Shown here: positions 1 through 8,747 of the stretch, piece by piece
Layout of the letters: each line of letters opens with the position of its first letter
How positions within the stretch are numbered: position 1 is the stretch's first letter
Source: Solimonas sp040066175
Lineage (GTDB): Bacteria; Pseudomonadota; Gammaproteobacteria; Nevskiales; Nevskiaceae
Reading direction: 5' to 3'
Length of the DNA: 64,000 bases
NCBI RefSeq assembly: GCF_040066175.1
Contig: NZ_JBEAAM010000010.1
Span: 62,001-126,000, forward strand
Notes under the pieces: generated by a model
Told to the model about the DNA's origin: nothing
Database searches by the model: none
The model's input: the letters and a program-made list of their open reading frames with translations, nothing else
Made by a program: the position numbers and the translations under genes

Positions 1-1095
1 TCCCGGCCGCTGTGGGAGGCGCACGTCATCGAAGGGCTGGCGAACAACCGTTTCGCCATCTACTTCAAGGCCCATCACTGCGCGATCGACGGCATGGGCG
101 CGATGAAGATGACGCAGAGCTGGCTGTCGGAAGATCCGGACGATCCCAACGTCAGCGGACCCTGGGTCCTGGCGAGCAAGCCCAAGACCGCCGCGCGAGC
201 GAAGAAGACGCCCGGCTTGGTCGAACGCGTCAAGCAGCCTTTCACGCTGGCCGGCCGGCAGATCCGCTCGCTGGGCGATCTCACCCGCACCCTGGTGCAA
301 ATGAGCCAGGGCGAGGACAGCGCCACGCGCGCCGCGCTGGCGACGCCGCGCAGCCTGTTCAACGTGCCGATCACGCAGCAGCGCCGCCTGGGCACGCAGA
401 TCCTCGACCTGCAGCGCGTCAAGGCCATCGGCGAGGTGGTCGGCGCGAGCACCAACGACGTGCTGATGGCGGTCTGCGGCGGAGCGATCCGCCGCTATCT
501 GGTCGAACTCGGCGCGCTGCCCGAGAAGTCGCTGCTCGCCTCGGTGCCGATGGGCCTGTCGCGCCCCGACGGTCAGGCCGGCAACGCCGTCGTCGGCTTC
601 GTCTGCCCGGTCGGCACCGACATCAAGGACCCGCGCGCGCGTGTCGAGATGATCCATCGCGTCACGGCGCGCGCCAAGCAGGAGCTGTCGGCGATGTCGC
701 CGACCGCGCAGGCGCAGTTCGCGCTGCTGGGCATGTCGCCGCTGCTGATGGGCCAGATGACCGGCCTGCTGCCCAAGCTGCCGCCGTTCTTCAACTTCGT
801 GATCTCGAACGTGGTGCTGTCGAAGAAGCCGCTGTACCTGATGGGCGCCGAGCTGGAGGCCATGTACCCGGTGTCCTTCCTGTTCGACGGCTACGCGCTG
901 AACATCACGCTGGTCGGCTACAACGACAAGGTCGCCGTCGGCTTCCTCGGCTGCCGCGACGCCATTCCGAGCCTGCAGCGGCTGGCGGTCTATACCGGCG
1001 AGGCGCTGACCGAGCTGGAGCAGGCGGTCGGGCTGGCCAGTGCGCCCGCGTCCAGAATCAAGGCGAAGAAGCCGCGACCGCGCAAGACTGCCTGA
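1..1095 (+). CDS. WS/DGAT-family O-acyltransferase, N-terminus cut by window edge
   Basis: Acyl-CoA-dependent O-acyltransferase of the wax ester synthase/diacylglycerol acyltransferase family, which makes storage wax esters or triacylglycerol. The frame is open from base 1, so the start lies upstream; 364 codons are visible. The catalytic HHxxxDG motif is present as HHCAIDG at bases 73-93. The C-terminal half has the family pattern FNFVISNV followed by a PVSFLFDGYALNIT stretch, matching the conserved second domain. In this family the HHxxxDG motif usually lies near residue 130, so roughly 100 residues are missing. It faces a convergent DUF3617 gene 45 bases away. The acceptor alcohol cannot be told from sequence; in this setting sterols are possible but that is a guess. 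Confidence 0.9.
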   Translation, partial: SRPLWEAHVIEGLANNRFAIYFKAHHCAIDGMGAMKMTQSWLSEDPDDPNVSGPWVLASKPKTAARAKKTPGLVERVKQPFTLAGRQIRSLGDLTRTLVQMSQGEDSATRAALATPRSLFNVPITQQRRLGTQILDLQRVKAIGEVVGASTNDVLMAVCGGAIRRYLVELGALPEKSLLASVPMGLSRPDGQAGNAVVGFVCPVGTDIKDPRARVEMIHRVTARAKQELSAMSPTAQAQFALLGMSPLLMGQMTGLLPKLPPFFNFVISNVVLSKKPLYLMGAELEAMYPVSFLFDGYALNITLVGYNDKVAVGFLGCRDAIPSLQRLAVYTGEALTELEQAVGLASAPASRIKAKKPRPRKTA

Positions 1096-1140
1096 AGCGT
1101 CCTGCGTCCCATGCTCCCCGCCACGGCGTGGCGGTGCGGG

Positions 1141-1545
1141 CTACTTGCCGCAGGGCCCCAGATACTTCCCGGACATGACGTGGCGCATGGTCTGGCCCTG
1201 CACGTCCATCGTGCCGACGCCGTCGAGGCTGGTCGGCGTGACCGTGAATTCGTAATGGCCCTTGACGGCGTGCTCGCCGGTGCACACCACGTCGTAGCTG
1301 ACCTTGCCACCGGACTGCTTGAGATTCTCGACCTTGCAGTCGCTCTTCTGGTCCGTGTACACGGCGCCGCGCTTGGCGTCGGTTTCGGTCAGGCACTGCT
1401 TGACCGACATCGGCGGCATCGCGAACGGCATGCCCGGCATTTCCATCTTGATGCTGTATTCCCACTGCCCCGGCTGCGGCGTCGTATCGGCCAGGGCGGG
1501 CGCGCCGAAGGTCAGCGCCAGCAGAGAAGCAAGCCATCGTTTCAT
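1141..1545 (-). CDS. DUF3617 family secreted protein
   Basis: A 134-residue protein of the DUF3617 family, function unknown. A signal peptide is clear (MKRWLASLLALTFGAPALA, cleaved before DTTP), so it is probably periplasmic. The mature part begins with PQPGQWEYSIKMEMPGMP, typical of DUF3617, and holds four cysteines (KQC, SDC, VVC and the C-terminal GPC) that may form disulfides. ATG start at 1545. It lies 48 bases downstream of the serine hydrolase gene in the same direction and could be co-transcribed with it. Family membership is recognised from the pattern; no role is established. Confidence 0.8.
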   Translation of the reverse strand: MKRWLASLLALTFGAPALADTTPQPGQWEYSIKMEMPGMPFAMPPMSVKQCLTETDAKRGAVYTDQKSDCKVENLKQSGGKVSYDVVCTGEHAVKGHYEFTVTPTSLDGVGTMDVQGQTMRHVMSGKYLGPCGK

Positions 1546-1593
1546 CGGAGCACTCCGGTACCGGCGGCACGGCCGCCGCTCGGCGACAGCGTA

Positions 1594-2874
1594 TCAGACC
1601 GGCTTGCACGCATGCGCGATCGCGTTCATCACGCCGACCGTGCGCAGCAGGCCCATCGGCGCGATCGACTTGCCGGTGTTGAGCATGGCGACGGAGATGT
1701 CGCGCCGCGGATCGGCCCAGCACAGGACGGTCATGAAGCCGAGATGCCCGAACGCCTCGCCGCAGTGCGGTCCGAACAGTCCGAACGGTTCTTCGCCGAG
1801 CATGAAGCCGGCCGAGAAGCGGATCGGGAAATGCAGCGTGGCGTCCCACTGGATGCGTCCGACCGGATGGATCGCTTCCCTGACCGTGTGGGGCTGCAGC
1901 ACGCGCACGCCGCCGAACTCGCCGCCGTCGAGCAGCATCTGGAACACGCGGCTGGCGTCATCGGCCGTGGCGTAGATGTTGCCGGCCGGGACCACCGACG
2001 ACAGGAAGGCATCAGTGTTCGACGCCGCGGTCGCCACGTCGAACTCGACGCCGAGAATGTCCTTGGCCAGCCGCGCCAGCGGGCCGAGCGGACGCGGTCC
2101 GGTCATCCAGTGATGCGGCGCATCGTCGCGCCGGGCCTCCGGCAGTCCGTAGGTCAGATGGCGACAGCCCAGCGGCCTGGCCAGCCAGCCGTTGAGCGCG
2201 TCGTGCAGATCGATCTGCCCGACCCGGCGCACCAGTTCGCCGACGATGTACCCGGCGGTCAGCGCGTGGTAGGCCTGGCGCTCGAAATGCACGTCGAACG
2301 GCTTGGCCTCACACAGCATGCGCACGCAGCGATCCCAGTCGCGCAGCAGTTCCGGCGACGGATCGACGTCGTCCGGTAGCGCCGGCACGCCGGCGCGGTG
2401 CGCCAGCAGCTGGCGGATGGTCACGCGGTGCTTGCCGTGCGCGCCGAACTCCGGGATGTAATCGACGACCAGGTCTTCGAGCCGCAGCTTGCCTTGCTCG
2501 GCGAGCTTGTGGATCAGCAGCGCGCTGATCGCCTTGGACGCCGAGAACAGGCAGATCGGCGTATCCGGCGACAGCGGCACCAGCGGCCCGCGTTCGCCGG
2601 GGCCGTTGCCGCGCAGGCAGCCGATCGAGCGCTTGAGCACGATGCGGCCACGGCGGCGCAGCACCAGCGTGATCGCCGGCTGCAGGCCGGTGCGGTACAG
2701 GCGTTCGACCGCGGTCCAGATTCCCGCGACCGCTTTCGGGTCGAGGCCGACGTCGCGCGGATCGCACTCGGCGGCGGCATCGATGCGCGTGTGCTCCGCG
2801 AGCTTGCGCGGCACGACGACGCGCGTCGGACGTCCGAACGAGAGCACCGGCATGCGTGGCAACGCGAGATTCAT
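1594..2874 (-). CDS. Serine hydrolase, beta-lactamase/class C-like esterase family
   Basis: A 426-residue penicillin-binding-protein-fold serine hydrolase, the group that includes class C beta-lactamases and EstB-type esterases. The nucleophile motif SxxK is seen as S111-A-S-K114 in ICLFSASKAISALL. A Tyr motif follows as Y202-H-A in place of the usual Y-x-N. There is no evident signal peptide, so it is probably cytoplasmic and more likely an esterase than a true beta-lactamase. The ATG at 2874 overlaps the stop of the upstream ferredoxin gene by 4 bases, so the two are translationally coupled. That linkage to a ferredoxin/reductase pair suggests a role in degrading an ester or lactone intermediate, which is inference. 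Confidence 0.85.
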   Translation of the reverse strand: MNLALPRMPVLSFGRPTRVVVPRKLAEHTRIDAAAECDPRDVGLDPKAVAGIWTAVERLYRTGLQPAITLVLRRRGRIVLKRSIGCLRGNGPGERGPLVPLSPDTPICLFSASKAISALLIHKLAEQGKLRLEDLVVDYIPEFGAHGKHRVTIRQLLAHRAGVPALPDDVDPSPELLRDWDRCVRMLCEAKPFDVHFERQAYHALTAGYIVGELVRRVGQIDLHDALNGWLARPLGCRHLTYGLPEARRDDAPHHWMTGPRPLGPLARLAKDILGVEFDVATAASNTDAFLSSVVPAGNIYATADDASRVFQMLLDGGEFGGVRVLQPHTVREAIHPVGRIQWDATLHFPIRFSAGFMLGEEPFGLFGPHCGEAFGHLGFMTVLCWADPRRDISVAMLNTGKSIAPMGLLRTVGVMNAIAHACKPV

Positions 2875-3191
2875 AGCTGCCCCTCGGGAATGCGCAGCAC
2901 CAGCCCGTCGAGCGCGTCGGTGATCCGGATCTGGCAGGACAGCCGGCTCAGCGGCCCGGGATCGACCGCGCCCTCGAGCATGCCCTTCTCCATCTCGTCG
3001 GGCGGTGGCAGCCGCGCGATCCAGGCTTCATCGACATACACATGGCAGGTCGCGCAGGCGCAGGACCCACCACACTCGCCGATGATGCCCGGCACCAGAT
3101 TGCCGGTGGCGGCCTCCATCACCGATTGCCCGGGCTGGGCCTCGACGTGATACTCGCCCTTGCCCGGCGCGATGAACGTGATCCTGGTCAT
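2871..3191 (-). CDS. [2Fe-2S] ferredoxin, adrenodoxin/putidaredoxin type
   Basis: A 106-residue plant/vertebrate-type [2Fe-2S] ferredoxin. Four cluster ligands are visible: C-x5-C-x2-C in GECGGSCACATC (residues 39-50, with an extra Cys in between) and a distal Cys in LSRLSCQIRI. The extended loop and the C-terminal pattern match ferredoxins that feed cytochrome P450s or Rieske oxygenases. It sits between a ferredoxin reductase gene (52 bases upstream) and a serine hydrolase gene (4-base overlap downstream). No P450 gene is in the window. The KshA-like oxygenase at 22739 lacks a neighbouring KshB reductase, so this pair is a candidate electron supply; that is inference. Confidence 0.92.
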   Translation of the reverse strand: MTRITFIAPGKGEYHVEAQPGQSVMEAATGNLVPGIIGECGGSCACATCHVYVDEAWIARLPPPDEMEKGMLEGAVDPGPLSRLSCQIRITDALDGLVLRIPEGQL

Positions 3192-3243
3192 GAGCTGTTG
3201 CTGGTCTCGATCGTCCGCGCCACGGACGGCGCCGTTCTTCTGG

Positions 3244-4482
3244 TCAGGACGACACCAGCGTCTTGAGCGCGACGGTCTCGTCGGCGAGCTGCGCTGGATC
3301 GATCACCGCTTTCGCGGCGACGAGCTTCTTGGCGAACATGAAGTCCTGCGGCCGCGTCACCGTGTCGGCCGCGATCAGGTGCCCGGCCTTGTCCAGATAG
3401 AACACCGCGAAGTTGCGCTGCGTGGCCGGATCGCCGCGCAGCACGACGCGGTCGTAGCCGGTGGAGATGCCGACCATCTGCAGCTTGAGGTCGTACTGAT
3501 CGGACCAGAACCACGGCACCATCTGGTAGGACTCGGTCTTGCCGAGCAGGTTGCGCGCCGCGGCACGCGCCTGCTCCATCGCGTTCTGCACCGACTCCAG
3601 GCGCACGCGGCGGCCGAGGAAGGCGCTCGGATGGTTGGTGCAGTCCCCGGCCGCGTAGATGTCCGGATCGGCGGTGCGTGCGTGCTCGTCCACGACGATG
3701 CCGTTATCGACCGTCAGCCCCGCGTCCTGCGCCAGCTCGACGTTCGGGATCACGCCGATGCCGACGATGACCAGGTCGGTATCGACGTGGCCGCCGTCGG
3801 CCAGGCGCACGCGCGTGACGTCCGGCTCGCCCTCGAAGGCGGCGACGGCGACCCCGGTGCGCAGATCGACGCCGGTCTCGCGGTGCACGCGCTCGTAGAA
3901 GACGGAAACTTCGGGACAGGTCACGCGCGCGAGCACGCGCGGCAGACCTTCGAGCACGGTGACCTTGAGCCCGTGCTTGACCAGTACCGCGGCCGCTTCC
4001 AGACCGATGAAGCCGCCGCCGACGATGGTCACGCGCCTGCCCTCGCCGCAGCGTGCGCGGATCGCCTGCACGTCGGCGATCGTGCGCAGCATGAACACGT
4101 TGGGGCGGTCGGCGCCCGGCACCGGGATCGGCCGCGCGCGGCCGCCGGTGGCGAGCACCAGCTTGTCGTAGCCGATGCGGCTGCCGTCGGCGAGTTCGAC
4201 CTGCCTGGCCACGCGATCGATGCGCGCGACACGCGCACCGCCGCGATACTCGATCCTCGCCTTGTCCAGGCTCGCCTGCTGCATCATGTACAGCGACTCT
4301 TCGCCCACCGCGCCGGCGAGATAGGCCTTGGACAGCGGCGGGCGCTTGTACGGCAGGAAGGGTTCTTCGCCGACGATCAGCACGCGGCCGTCGAACCCGA
4401 GCTTGCGCAGTTCCGCAGCAGCTTCACCGCCGGCCTGCCCGCCACCGACGATGATCACCGTCCGCAACGCCGCCTCCGTCAT
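3244..4482 (-). CDS. FAD-dependent ferredoxin reductase (rhodocoxin/putidaredoxin reductase-like)
   Basis: A 412-residue pyridine nucleotide-disulfide oxidoreductase-fold reductase that passes electrons from NAD(P)H through FAD to a ferredoxin. The first Rossmann motif is VIIVGGGQAGGEAAAEL near the N-terminus and the NAD-binding one is VTIVGGGFIGLEAAA in mid-protein. The late FAD motif is IYAAGDCTNHPS. A C-terminal reductase domain follows (WFWSDQYDLKLQMVG). The frame stays open to 4542, but the ATG at 4482 is chosen because a GGGAG element lies about nine bases ahead of it and the Rossmann fold then begins at once. It is upstream of, and probably co-transcribed with, the [2Fe-2S] ferredoxin gene. 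Confidence 0.93.
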   Translation of the reverse strand: MTEAALRTVIIVGGGQAGGEAAAELRKLGFDGRVLIVGEEPFLPYKRPPLSKAYLAGAVGEESLYMMQQASLDKARIEYRGGARVARIDRVARQVELADGSRIGYDKLVLATGGRARPIPVPGADRPNVFMLRTIADVQAIRARCGEGRRVTIVGGGFIGLEAAAVLVKHGLKVTVLEGLPRVLARVTCPEVSVFYERVHRETGVDLRTGVAVAAFEGEPDVTRVRLADGGHVDTDLVIVGIGVIPNVELAQDAGLTVDNGIVVDEHARTADPDIYAAGDCTNHPSAFLGRRVRLESVQNAMEQARAAARNLLGKTESYQMVPWFWSDQYDLKLQMVGISTGYDRVVLRGDPATQRNFAVFYLDKAGHLIAADTVTRPQDFMFAKKLVAAKAVIDPAQLADETVALKTLVSS

Positions 4483-4561
4483 GTCCCGCATCTCCCTGAT
4501 ACCTGCATCAGTATCGCGGCGCATGTCCGCCGCAGCATCCATCGTTTGGTGTAGAGCGCCT

Positions 4562-4600
4562 TCCGGTGCGGTTGCCGCGGCTGAATCCGCTCCTACGCGA
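4562..4600 (-). repeat. REP-like intergenic palindromic element, GTAGGAGCGG family
   Basis: Read on the minus strand this holds GTAGGAGCGGATTCAGCCGC followed by GGCAACCGC, an imperfect hairpin of the GTAGGAGCGG...CCGC type that is common in gammaproteobacterial intergenic regions. It fills the gap between the lipase and ferredoxin reductase genes. A second element with the same GTAGGAGCGG core is at 11721-11747. The remaining gap sequence shows nothing else. Confidence 0.55.
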
Positions 4601-5653
4601 TCACGGCCCGCCCGCTGTCAAGGCGCCCTGAGCGTAGGGCTTGAGCGGCGGCTCCTCACTGGCGAAATGCGGCTGCGCCAGGCCGTTGGCCGGTTCCTGC
4701 CGTAGCACGCCGATCATGTTCTGCACCGCCGCCGAGGCGACGATCTGGTCGGGCACGATGGGCACCCGGCCGCACAGTGCCGCGCCGCCGGCGCGTTCGA
4801 CGTTCGCCGGCCCCGGATGCGCCAGCGCATCGAGCATCAAGTCGAAGGTCAGCCGGTCGGTCAGACCGATGGTGACGTGATCGACGAAGCGTCCGGGGCA
4901 GATGTCCTGGATCAGGACGTTGGTCACCTTCGGGTTGTCCAGCCCGAAGTCGATCGCCGCGGTCGGCACCGGCGACACCGGCTGCACCAGCTCGTCGAAC
5001 TGCGTGTAGATCGCCGTGTAGGAGATGTCGCCCGGCGTCTCGTCGCCGGCGTTGGTCGCCTGCATGAACTTCGAGTCCGGCGCGAACTGGTAGATCACTT
5101 CCGGCACCAGCCCCACCGCACTGAGCAACGGGAACAGGCCGCCCATCGTCGCCTGATCGGTGCCGTGATTCGGGCCGGCGAGCATCACGAAATCATCGAC
5201 GGCGTCGCGCGCCGAGGGCCACCACTTGAGCGCCCAGCGCGGCACCGCGACACCCTGGCTGTGGCCGATCAGCGCGACCTTGCGCCCTGTCTCCTCGCGC
5301 ATGCGGCGCAGCGCATGGACCACGTACTCGGCGGACACCTGCATGTCGTTGAGGCCGCGGTCCGGGTAGGTCACCGTGCAGACGTCGTAACCGTTCTGCG
5401 CCAGCAGCGGCAGCCAAGTCCAGTCGTATTGCTCGAAGCCGGCCGTGAAAGTGCCGTGCACCAGCAGCACCGCAGGCTTGTCCGGGTGCTCGAACGGCGT
5501 GCAGATCAGCGACTTTTCGAGAAGGTCCGCACTCGTTTCGAGCGCCGGCTCGGCAGAATAGTCGTTCTGCGCACCCGGTCCGTGGCCGCAGCTGACCAGC
5601 ACGAATAGCGTGAGCGACGTCACCGCGATCGCCTGGAGCACACGCAGGATCAT
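4601..5653 (-). CDS. Lipoprotein triacylglycerol lipase, alpha/beta hydrolase fold
   Basis: A 350-residue lipase-like hydrolase. The start at 5653 begins a lipoprotein signal (MILRVLQAIAVTSLTLFVLV followed by SC), with lipobox LVSC, so the protein should be anchored in the inner or outer membrane. The oxyanion region is LLVHGTFTAGF, the nucleophile elbow is LIGHSQGVAVP (Gly-His-Ser-Gln-Gly), and a late His lies in FVDHVTIGL. The pattern fits secreted bacterial lipases that attack neutral lipids. An in-frame extension to 5797 lacks a signal sequence and is rejected. The ATG overlaps the stop of the upstream pterin synthase gene by 4 bases, so the two are coupled although their functions look unrelated. 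Confidence 0.87.
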   Translation of the reverse strand: MILRVLQAIAVTSLTLFVLVSCGHGPGAQNDYSAEPALETSADLLEKSLICTPFEHPDKPAVLLVHGTFTAGFEQYDWTWLPLLAQNGYDVCTVTYPDRGLNDMQVSAEYVVHALRRMREETGRKVALIGHSQGVAVPRWALKWWPSARDAVDDFVMLAGPNHGTDQATMGGLFPLLSAVGLVPEVIYQFAPDSKFMQATNAGDETPGDISYTAIYTQFDELVQPVSPVPTAAIDFGLDNPKVTNVLIQDICPGRFVDHVTIGLTDRLTFDLMLDALAHPGPANVERAGGAALCGRVPIVPDQIVASAAVQNMIGVLRQEPANGLAQPHFASEEPPLKPYAQGALTAGGP

Positions 5654-6084
5654 GCGCCGCGCTCCCCGCGGTACACTGCCCAGTTCTTCTCGGTCTCGTG
5701 CAGGCGCACCTCGTACATCAGGTCGCCGAAGCGCTCGTGCAGCACATTCCAGAACAGCACCGCCAGATTCTCCACCGTCGGGTTGATGCCACGGCACAGC
5801 ACCGAATCGTGGTTCAGGTGCCGGTGATCGACGTCTTCCAGGATCAGCGCGCGCGTGGCATCGCGGACCTCGGTCAGATTGACGACGACACCGGTGACCG
5901 GGTCGATCGGTCCGCGCAGCGTCACTTCCAGCACGTAATTATGCCCGTGGCCGTGGTCGTAGGCGCAGGGACCGAACAGCGCGCGGTTGTCGGCATCGCT
6001 CAGTCCGGCCGACCACAGCCGGTGACCGGCACAAAAGGTCTCGCGGCGCGTCAGATAGACGATCGGGGCGCCTTCAGTCGTCAT
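5650..6084 (-). CDS. 6-pyruvoyl tetrahydropterin synthase / QueD family protein
   Basis: A 144-residue protein of the 6-pyruvoyltetrahydropterin synthase/6-carboxytetrahydropterin synthase family, acting on dihydroneopterin triphosphate in tetrahydropterin or queuosine-precursor synthesis. Zinc-ligand histidines are visible in FCAGHRL and in HGHGHNY, with a candidate catalytic Cys in LFGPCAYDHG. The later DHRHLNHD and NPTVENLA motifs and the C-terminal Glu in RLHETEKNW are also present. ATG at 6084. Its start overlaps the end of an upstream SDR gene by 11 bases, and its stop overlaps the lipase start. No queC, queE or folE lies nearby. PTPS and QueD activities cannot be told apart by eye; the SDR partner favours a biopterin-type role. 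Confidence 0.87.
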   Translation of the reverse strand: MTTEGAPIVYLTRRETFCAGHRLWSAGLSDADNRALFGPCAYDHGHGHNYVLEVTLRGPIDPVTGVVVNLTEVRDATRALILEDVDHRHLNHDSVLCRGINPTVENLAVLFWNVLHERFGDLMYEVRLHETEKNWAVYRGERGA

Positions 6085-6763
6085 TGCAGTGAATCTCGAC
6101 GGTGGTTCCGGTGATCGGGCCGGCGCGCTCGCGGTCGAGCAGGAACTCGACGGTCGGCGCGATCTCCTCGGGCGTGGTCTTCGGCAGCAGGCCCAGCGCG
6201 CCGACCATGTCGGTGCGCATCGTGCCCGGCGCGATGGCGTTGACACGGATGCCGTGCGGCTTGCCTTCGAGCGCCAGCGCCTCGGTCAGGCCGACGACGG
6301 CGTGCTTGGACGTCGCGTAGGCGCCGAAGCCGGCGAAACGCTGCATGCCGCGCAGCCCGCCCAGCGACGAGACATTGACGATGTCGCCGGGCACATTCCG
6401 CTCGCGCCACAGCCGCATCGCCGCGCGACAGGCGTGGAAGGTTCCGCCCACGTTGATCGCCATCACTTCGGCGAAGCGCTGCGGCGTCAGCGCGTCCCAG
6501 ACCGCGCCGCGGCCGAGGATCGCCGCACTGCACACCAGTGCGTCCGGCGCGAAGCCGCGGATCGCCGCCTCGACCGCATCCGCGTCGGTGACGTCCAGCG
6601 GCAGCGCCTGCGCGCCGATCTCGGCCACGAGCGCCCGCAGCGGGTCCTCACGCCGCCCGGCCACCGCCACGCGCCAGCCGTGGTCTGCCAGCCGGCGCGC
6701 GACCGCGGCACCCAGGCCGCTGCCACCACCGGTGATGAGAACCGATCGTCGGGAAGTCTGCAT
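6074..6763 (-). CDS. Short-chain dehydrogenase/reductase paired with the pterin synthase
   Basis: A 229-residue classical SDR. The NAD(P) motif is TGGGSGLG near the N-terminus and the catalytic Ser-Tyr-Lys set is seen in VNVSSLGG and GAYATSKHAV. A basic Arg after the second strand (AVAGRRED) suggests NADP preference. Its 3' end overlaps the PTPS-family gene by 11 bases, an unusually tight linkage. Sepiapterin reductase, the last enzyme of tetrahydrobiopterin synthesis, is also an SDR, so a two-gene pterin module is possible. A general carbonyl reductase or hydroxysteroid dehydrogenase is the alternative. ATG at 6763. Confidence 0.85.
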   Translation of the reverse strand: MQTSRRSVLITGGGSGLGAAVARRLADHGWRVAVAGRREDPLRALVAEIGAQALPLDVTDADAVEAAIRGFAPDALVCSAAILGRGAVWDALTPQRFAEVMAINVGGTFHACRAAMRLWRERNVPGDIVNVSSLGGLRGMQRFAGFGAYATSKHAVVGLTEALALEGKPHGIRVNAIAPGTMRTDMVGALGLLPKTTPEEIAPTVEFLLDRERAGPITGTTVEIHCNDD

Positions 6764-6799
6764 GCGCGGATTGTCGCACGGCCACCGGCCGCACCGGCG

Positions 6800-8695
6800 T
6801 CAGCGCCTCAGCACGGCTCCGATCTCGTCGAGGATGCGCGGGTCGTCGATGGTCGCCGGCACGGTATAGGGCTGGCCGTCGGCGATCGCGCGCATCGTCG
6901 CGCGCAACACCTTGCCGGAGCGGGTCTTGGGCAGGCGCGGCACGATCAGCGCCGTCTTGAACGCGGCGACCGCGCCGATCTGTTCGCGCACGCGCGCGAC
7001 CAGTTCCTTCTGGATGTCCGCAGCCGGCCGGCTGACGCCGGCCTTGAGCACGACCAGGCCCAGCGGCAGCTGGCCCTTCATCGCATCGGCGATGCCGATC
7101 ACCGCGCACTCGGCGACGTCCGGATGACCGGCGAGGACTTCTTCCATCGCGCCGGTGGACAGGCGATGGCCGGCGACGTTGATGATGTCGTCGATGCGCG
7201 ACATGATCCAGGCGTAGCCGTCGGCGTCGATGTAGCCGGCATCGCCGGTGAGGTAATAGCCCGGATAGCACGTCAGGTAGTGCTCGCGATAGCCGGCCTC
7301 GTTGTTCCACATCGTCGTCAGCGTGCCCGGCGGCAGCGGCAGCTTGAGCACCAGATTGCCGATCTCGCCGGCCGGCTGCGGCCGGCCATCGACGTCGAGC
7401 ACGCGCAGATCGAAACCCGGCACCGGCACCGTCGCCGAGCCCGGCTTGACCGGCATCGCTGAGAGCCCCTGGCAGTTGGCGATCGCCGGCCAGCCGAGCT
7501 CGGTCTGCCACCAGTGATCGACCACCGGCACCTTGAGCATCTGCTGCGCCCACTGGATCGTGTCCGGGTCGGAGCGCTCGCCGGCGAGGAACAGCGTGCG
7601 CAGGCAGGAAAGGTCGTACTTGTGCAGCAGTTCGCCGCGCGGGTCTTCCTTCTTGATCGCGCGGAAGGCGGTCGGCGCGGTGAAGAAGGTCTGCACGCGG
7701 TGCTGGCCGATCACGCGCCAGAACGCACCGGCGTCCGGCGTGCCAACCGGCTTGCCTTCGTAGAGAACCGTCGTGCAACCGAGCAGCAGCGGCGCATAGA
7801 CGATGTACGAGTGGCCCACCACCCAGCCGACGTCCGACGCCGCCCAGAACACTTCGCCGGGCTTGACGTTGTAGACGGCGCGCATCGAGTAGTGCAGCGC
7901 CACCGCATGGCCGCCGTGATCACGCACGACGCCCTTGGGCTTGCCGGTGGTGCCGGAGGTGTAGAGCACGTACAGCGGGTCGGTCGAAACGACCGGCACG
8001 CAGTCGGCGGGCCTTGCTGCGGCGACGGCATCGTTCCAGTCGAGATCGCGGCCGGCCACCAGCTGCGCCGCGCACTGCGGTCGCTGCAGGATGATGCAGC
8101 GCGCGACCCGGTGCGCGGACTGCTCCAGCGCCTGGTCGAGCAGCGGCTTGTACTCGACGATGCGGCCCGGCTCGATGCCGCAGGACGCCGAGACGACCAG
8201 CACCGGCCGGGCGTCGTCGATGCGCTTGGCCAGCTCCGGCGCGGCGAAACCGCCGAACACCACCGAGTGCACCGCGCCGATGCGCGCACAGGCCAGCATC
8301 GCGATCGCCGCCTCGGGCACCATCGGCATGTAGATGATCACGCGCTCACCGGGCTTCACGCCCTGCGCGACGAGCGCGCCGGCGAAGCGCGCCACCGCGT
8401 CGCGCAGCTCGCGGTAGCTGTATGTGCGCACCGTGCCGGTCACCGGGCTGTCGTAGATCAGCGCGGCCTGCTCGGCGCGACCGCCATCGACGTGACGGTC
8501 GAGCGCGTTGTGGCAGGTGTTGAACTGCGCGCCGGCGAACCAGCGGAAGGTCTTGTGCGGATGCGGCTGCGGCGATTCCTCCAGCACGCGGTCCCAGCGC
8601 CGGTGCCAGCGCAGATGCCCGGCCTGCTCGGCCCAGAACGCCTGCGGGTCCGCCAGAGCGCGGCGGTATTCGTCCTGATAGCGGCTCACGTCCAT
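6800..8695 (-). CDS. prpE: Propionate/short-chain acyl-CoA synthetase, PrpE-like
   Basis: A 631-residue acyl-CoA synthetase of the ANL superfamily, AMP-forming, close in length and sequence style to PrpE (propionate to propionyl-CoA). The N-terminal ACAS domain begins DEYRRALADPQAFWAEQA. The AMP-binding P-loop is YTSGTTGKPKGV, the A5-type motif is WWQTELGWP, and the hinge/catalytic Lys region is PKTRSGKVLR near the C-terminus. The start was set at the ATG at 8695, which places the protein at family length; an in-frame extension to 8743 adds no recognisable sequence, and a GTG two codons inside is also possible. Propionyl-CoA is a product expected from steroid ring breakdown, so the gene fits the locus, though acetate or propionate salvage is equally possible. 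Confidence 0.9.
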   Translation of the reverse strand: MDVSRYQDEYRRALADPQAFWAEQAGHLRWHRRWDRVLEESPQPHPHKTFRWFAGAQFNTCHNALDRHVDGGRAEQAALIYDSPVTGTVRTYSYRELRDAVARFAGALVAQGVKPGERVIIYMPMVPEAAIAMLACARIGAVHSVVFGGFAAPELAKRIDDARPVLVVSASCGIEPGRIVEYKPLLDQALEQSAHRVARCIILQRPQCAAQLVAGRDLDWNDAVAAARPADCVPVVSTDPLYVLYTSGTTGKPKGVVRDHGGHAVALHYSMRAVYNVKPGEVFWAASDVGWVVGHSYIVYAPLLLGCTTVLYEGKPVGTPDAGAFWRVIGQHRVQTFFTAPTAFRAIKKEDPRGELLHKYDLSCLRTLFLAGERSDPDTIQWAQQMLKVPVVDHWWQTELGWPAIANCQGLSAMPVKPGSATVPVPGFDLRVLDVDGRPQPAGEIGNLVLKLPLPPGTLTTMWNNEAGYREHYLTCYPGYYLTGDAGYIDADGYAWIMSRIDDIINVAGHRLSTGAMEEVLAGHPDVAECAVIGIADAMKGQLPLGLVVLKAGVSRPAADIQKELVARVREQIGAVAAFKTALIVPRLPKTRSGKVLRATMRAIADGQPYTVPATIDDPRILDEIGAVLRR

Positions 8696-8747
8696 CTCCC
8701 CTCGCGTCAACATCCCTCTGCCGCACCGCGCAGAGGCCAGCAATTCC

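Noticed and set aside
1594..2874. True beta-lactamase for antibiotic resistance
   Set aside because: No signal peptide, Y-H-A in place of Y-x-N, and coupling to a ferredoxin gene favour an esterase-type member.
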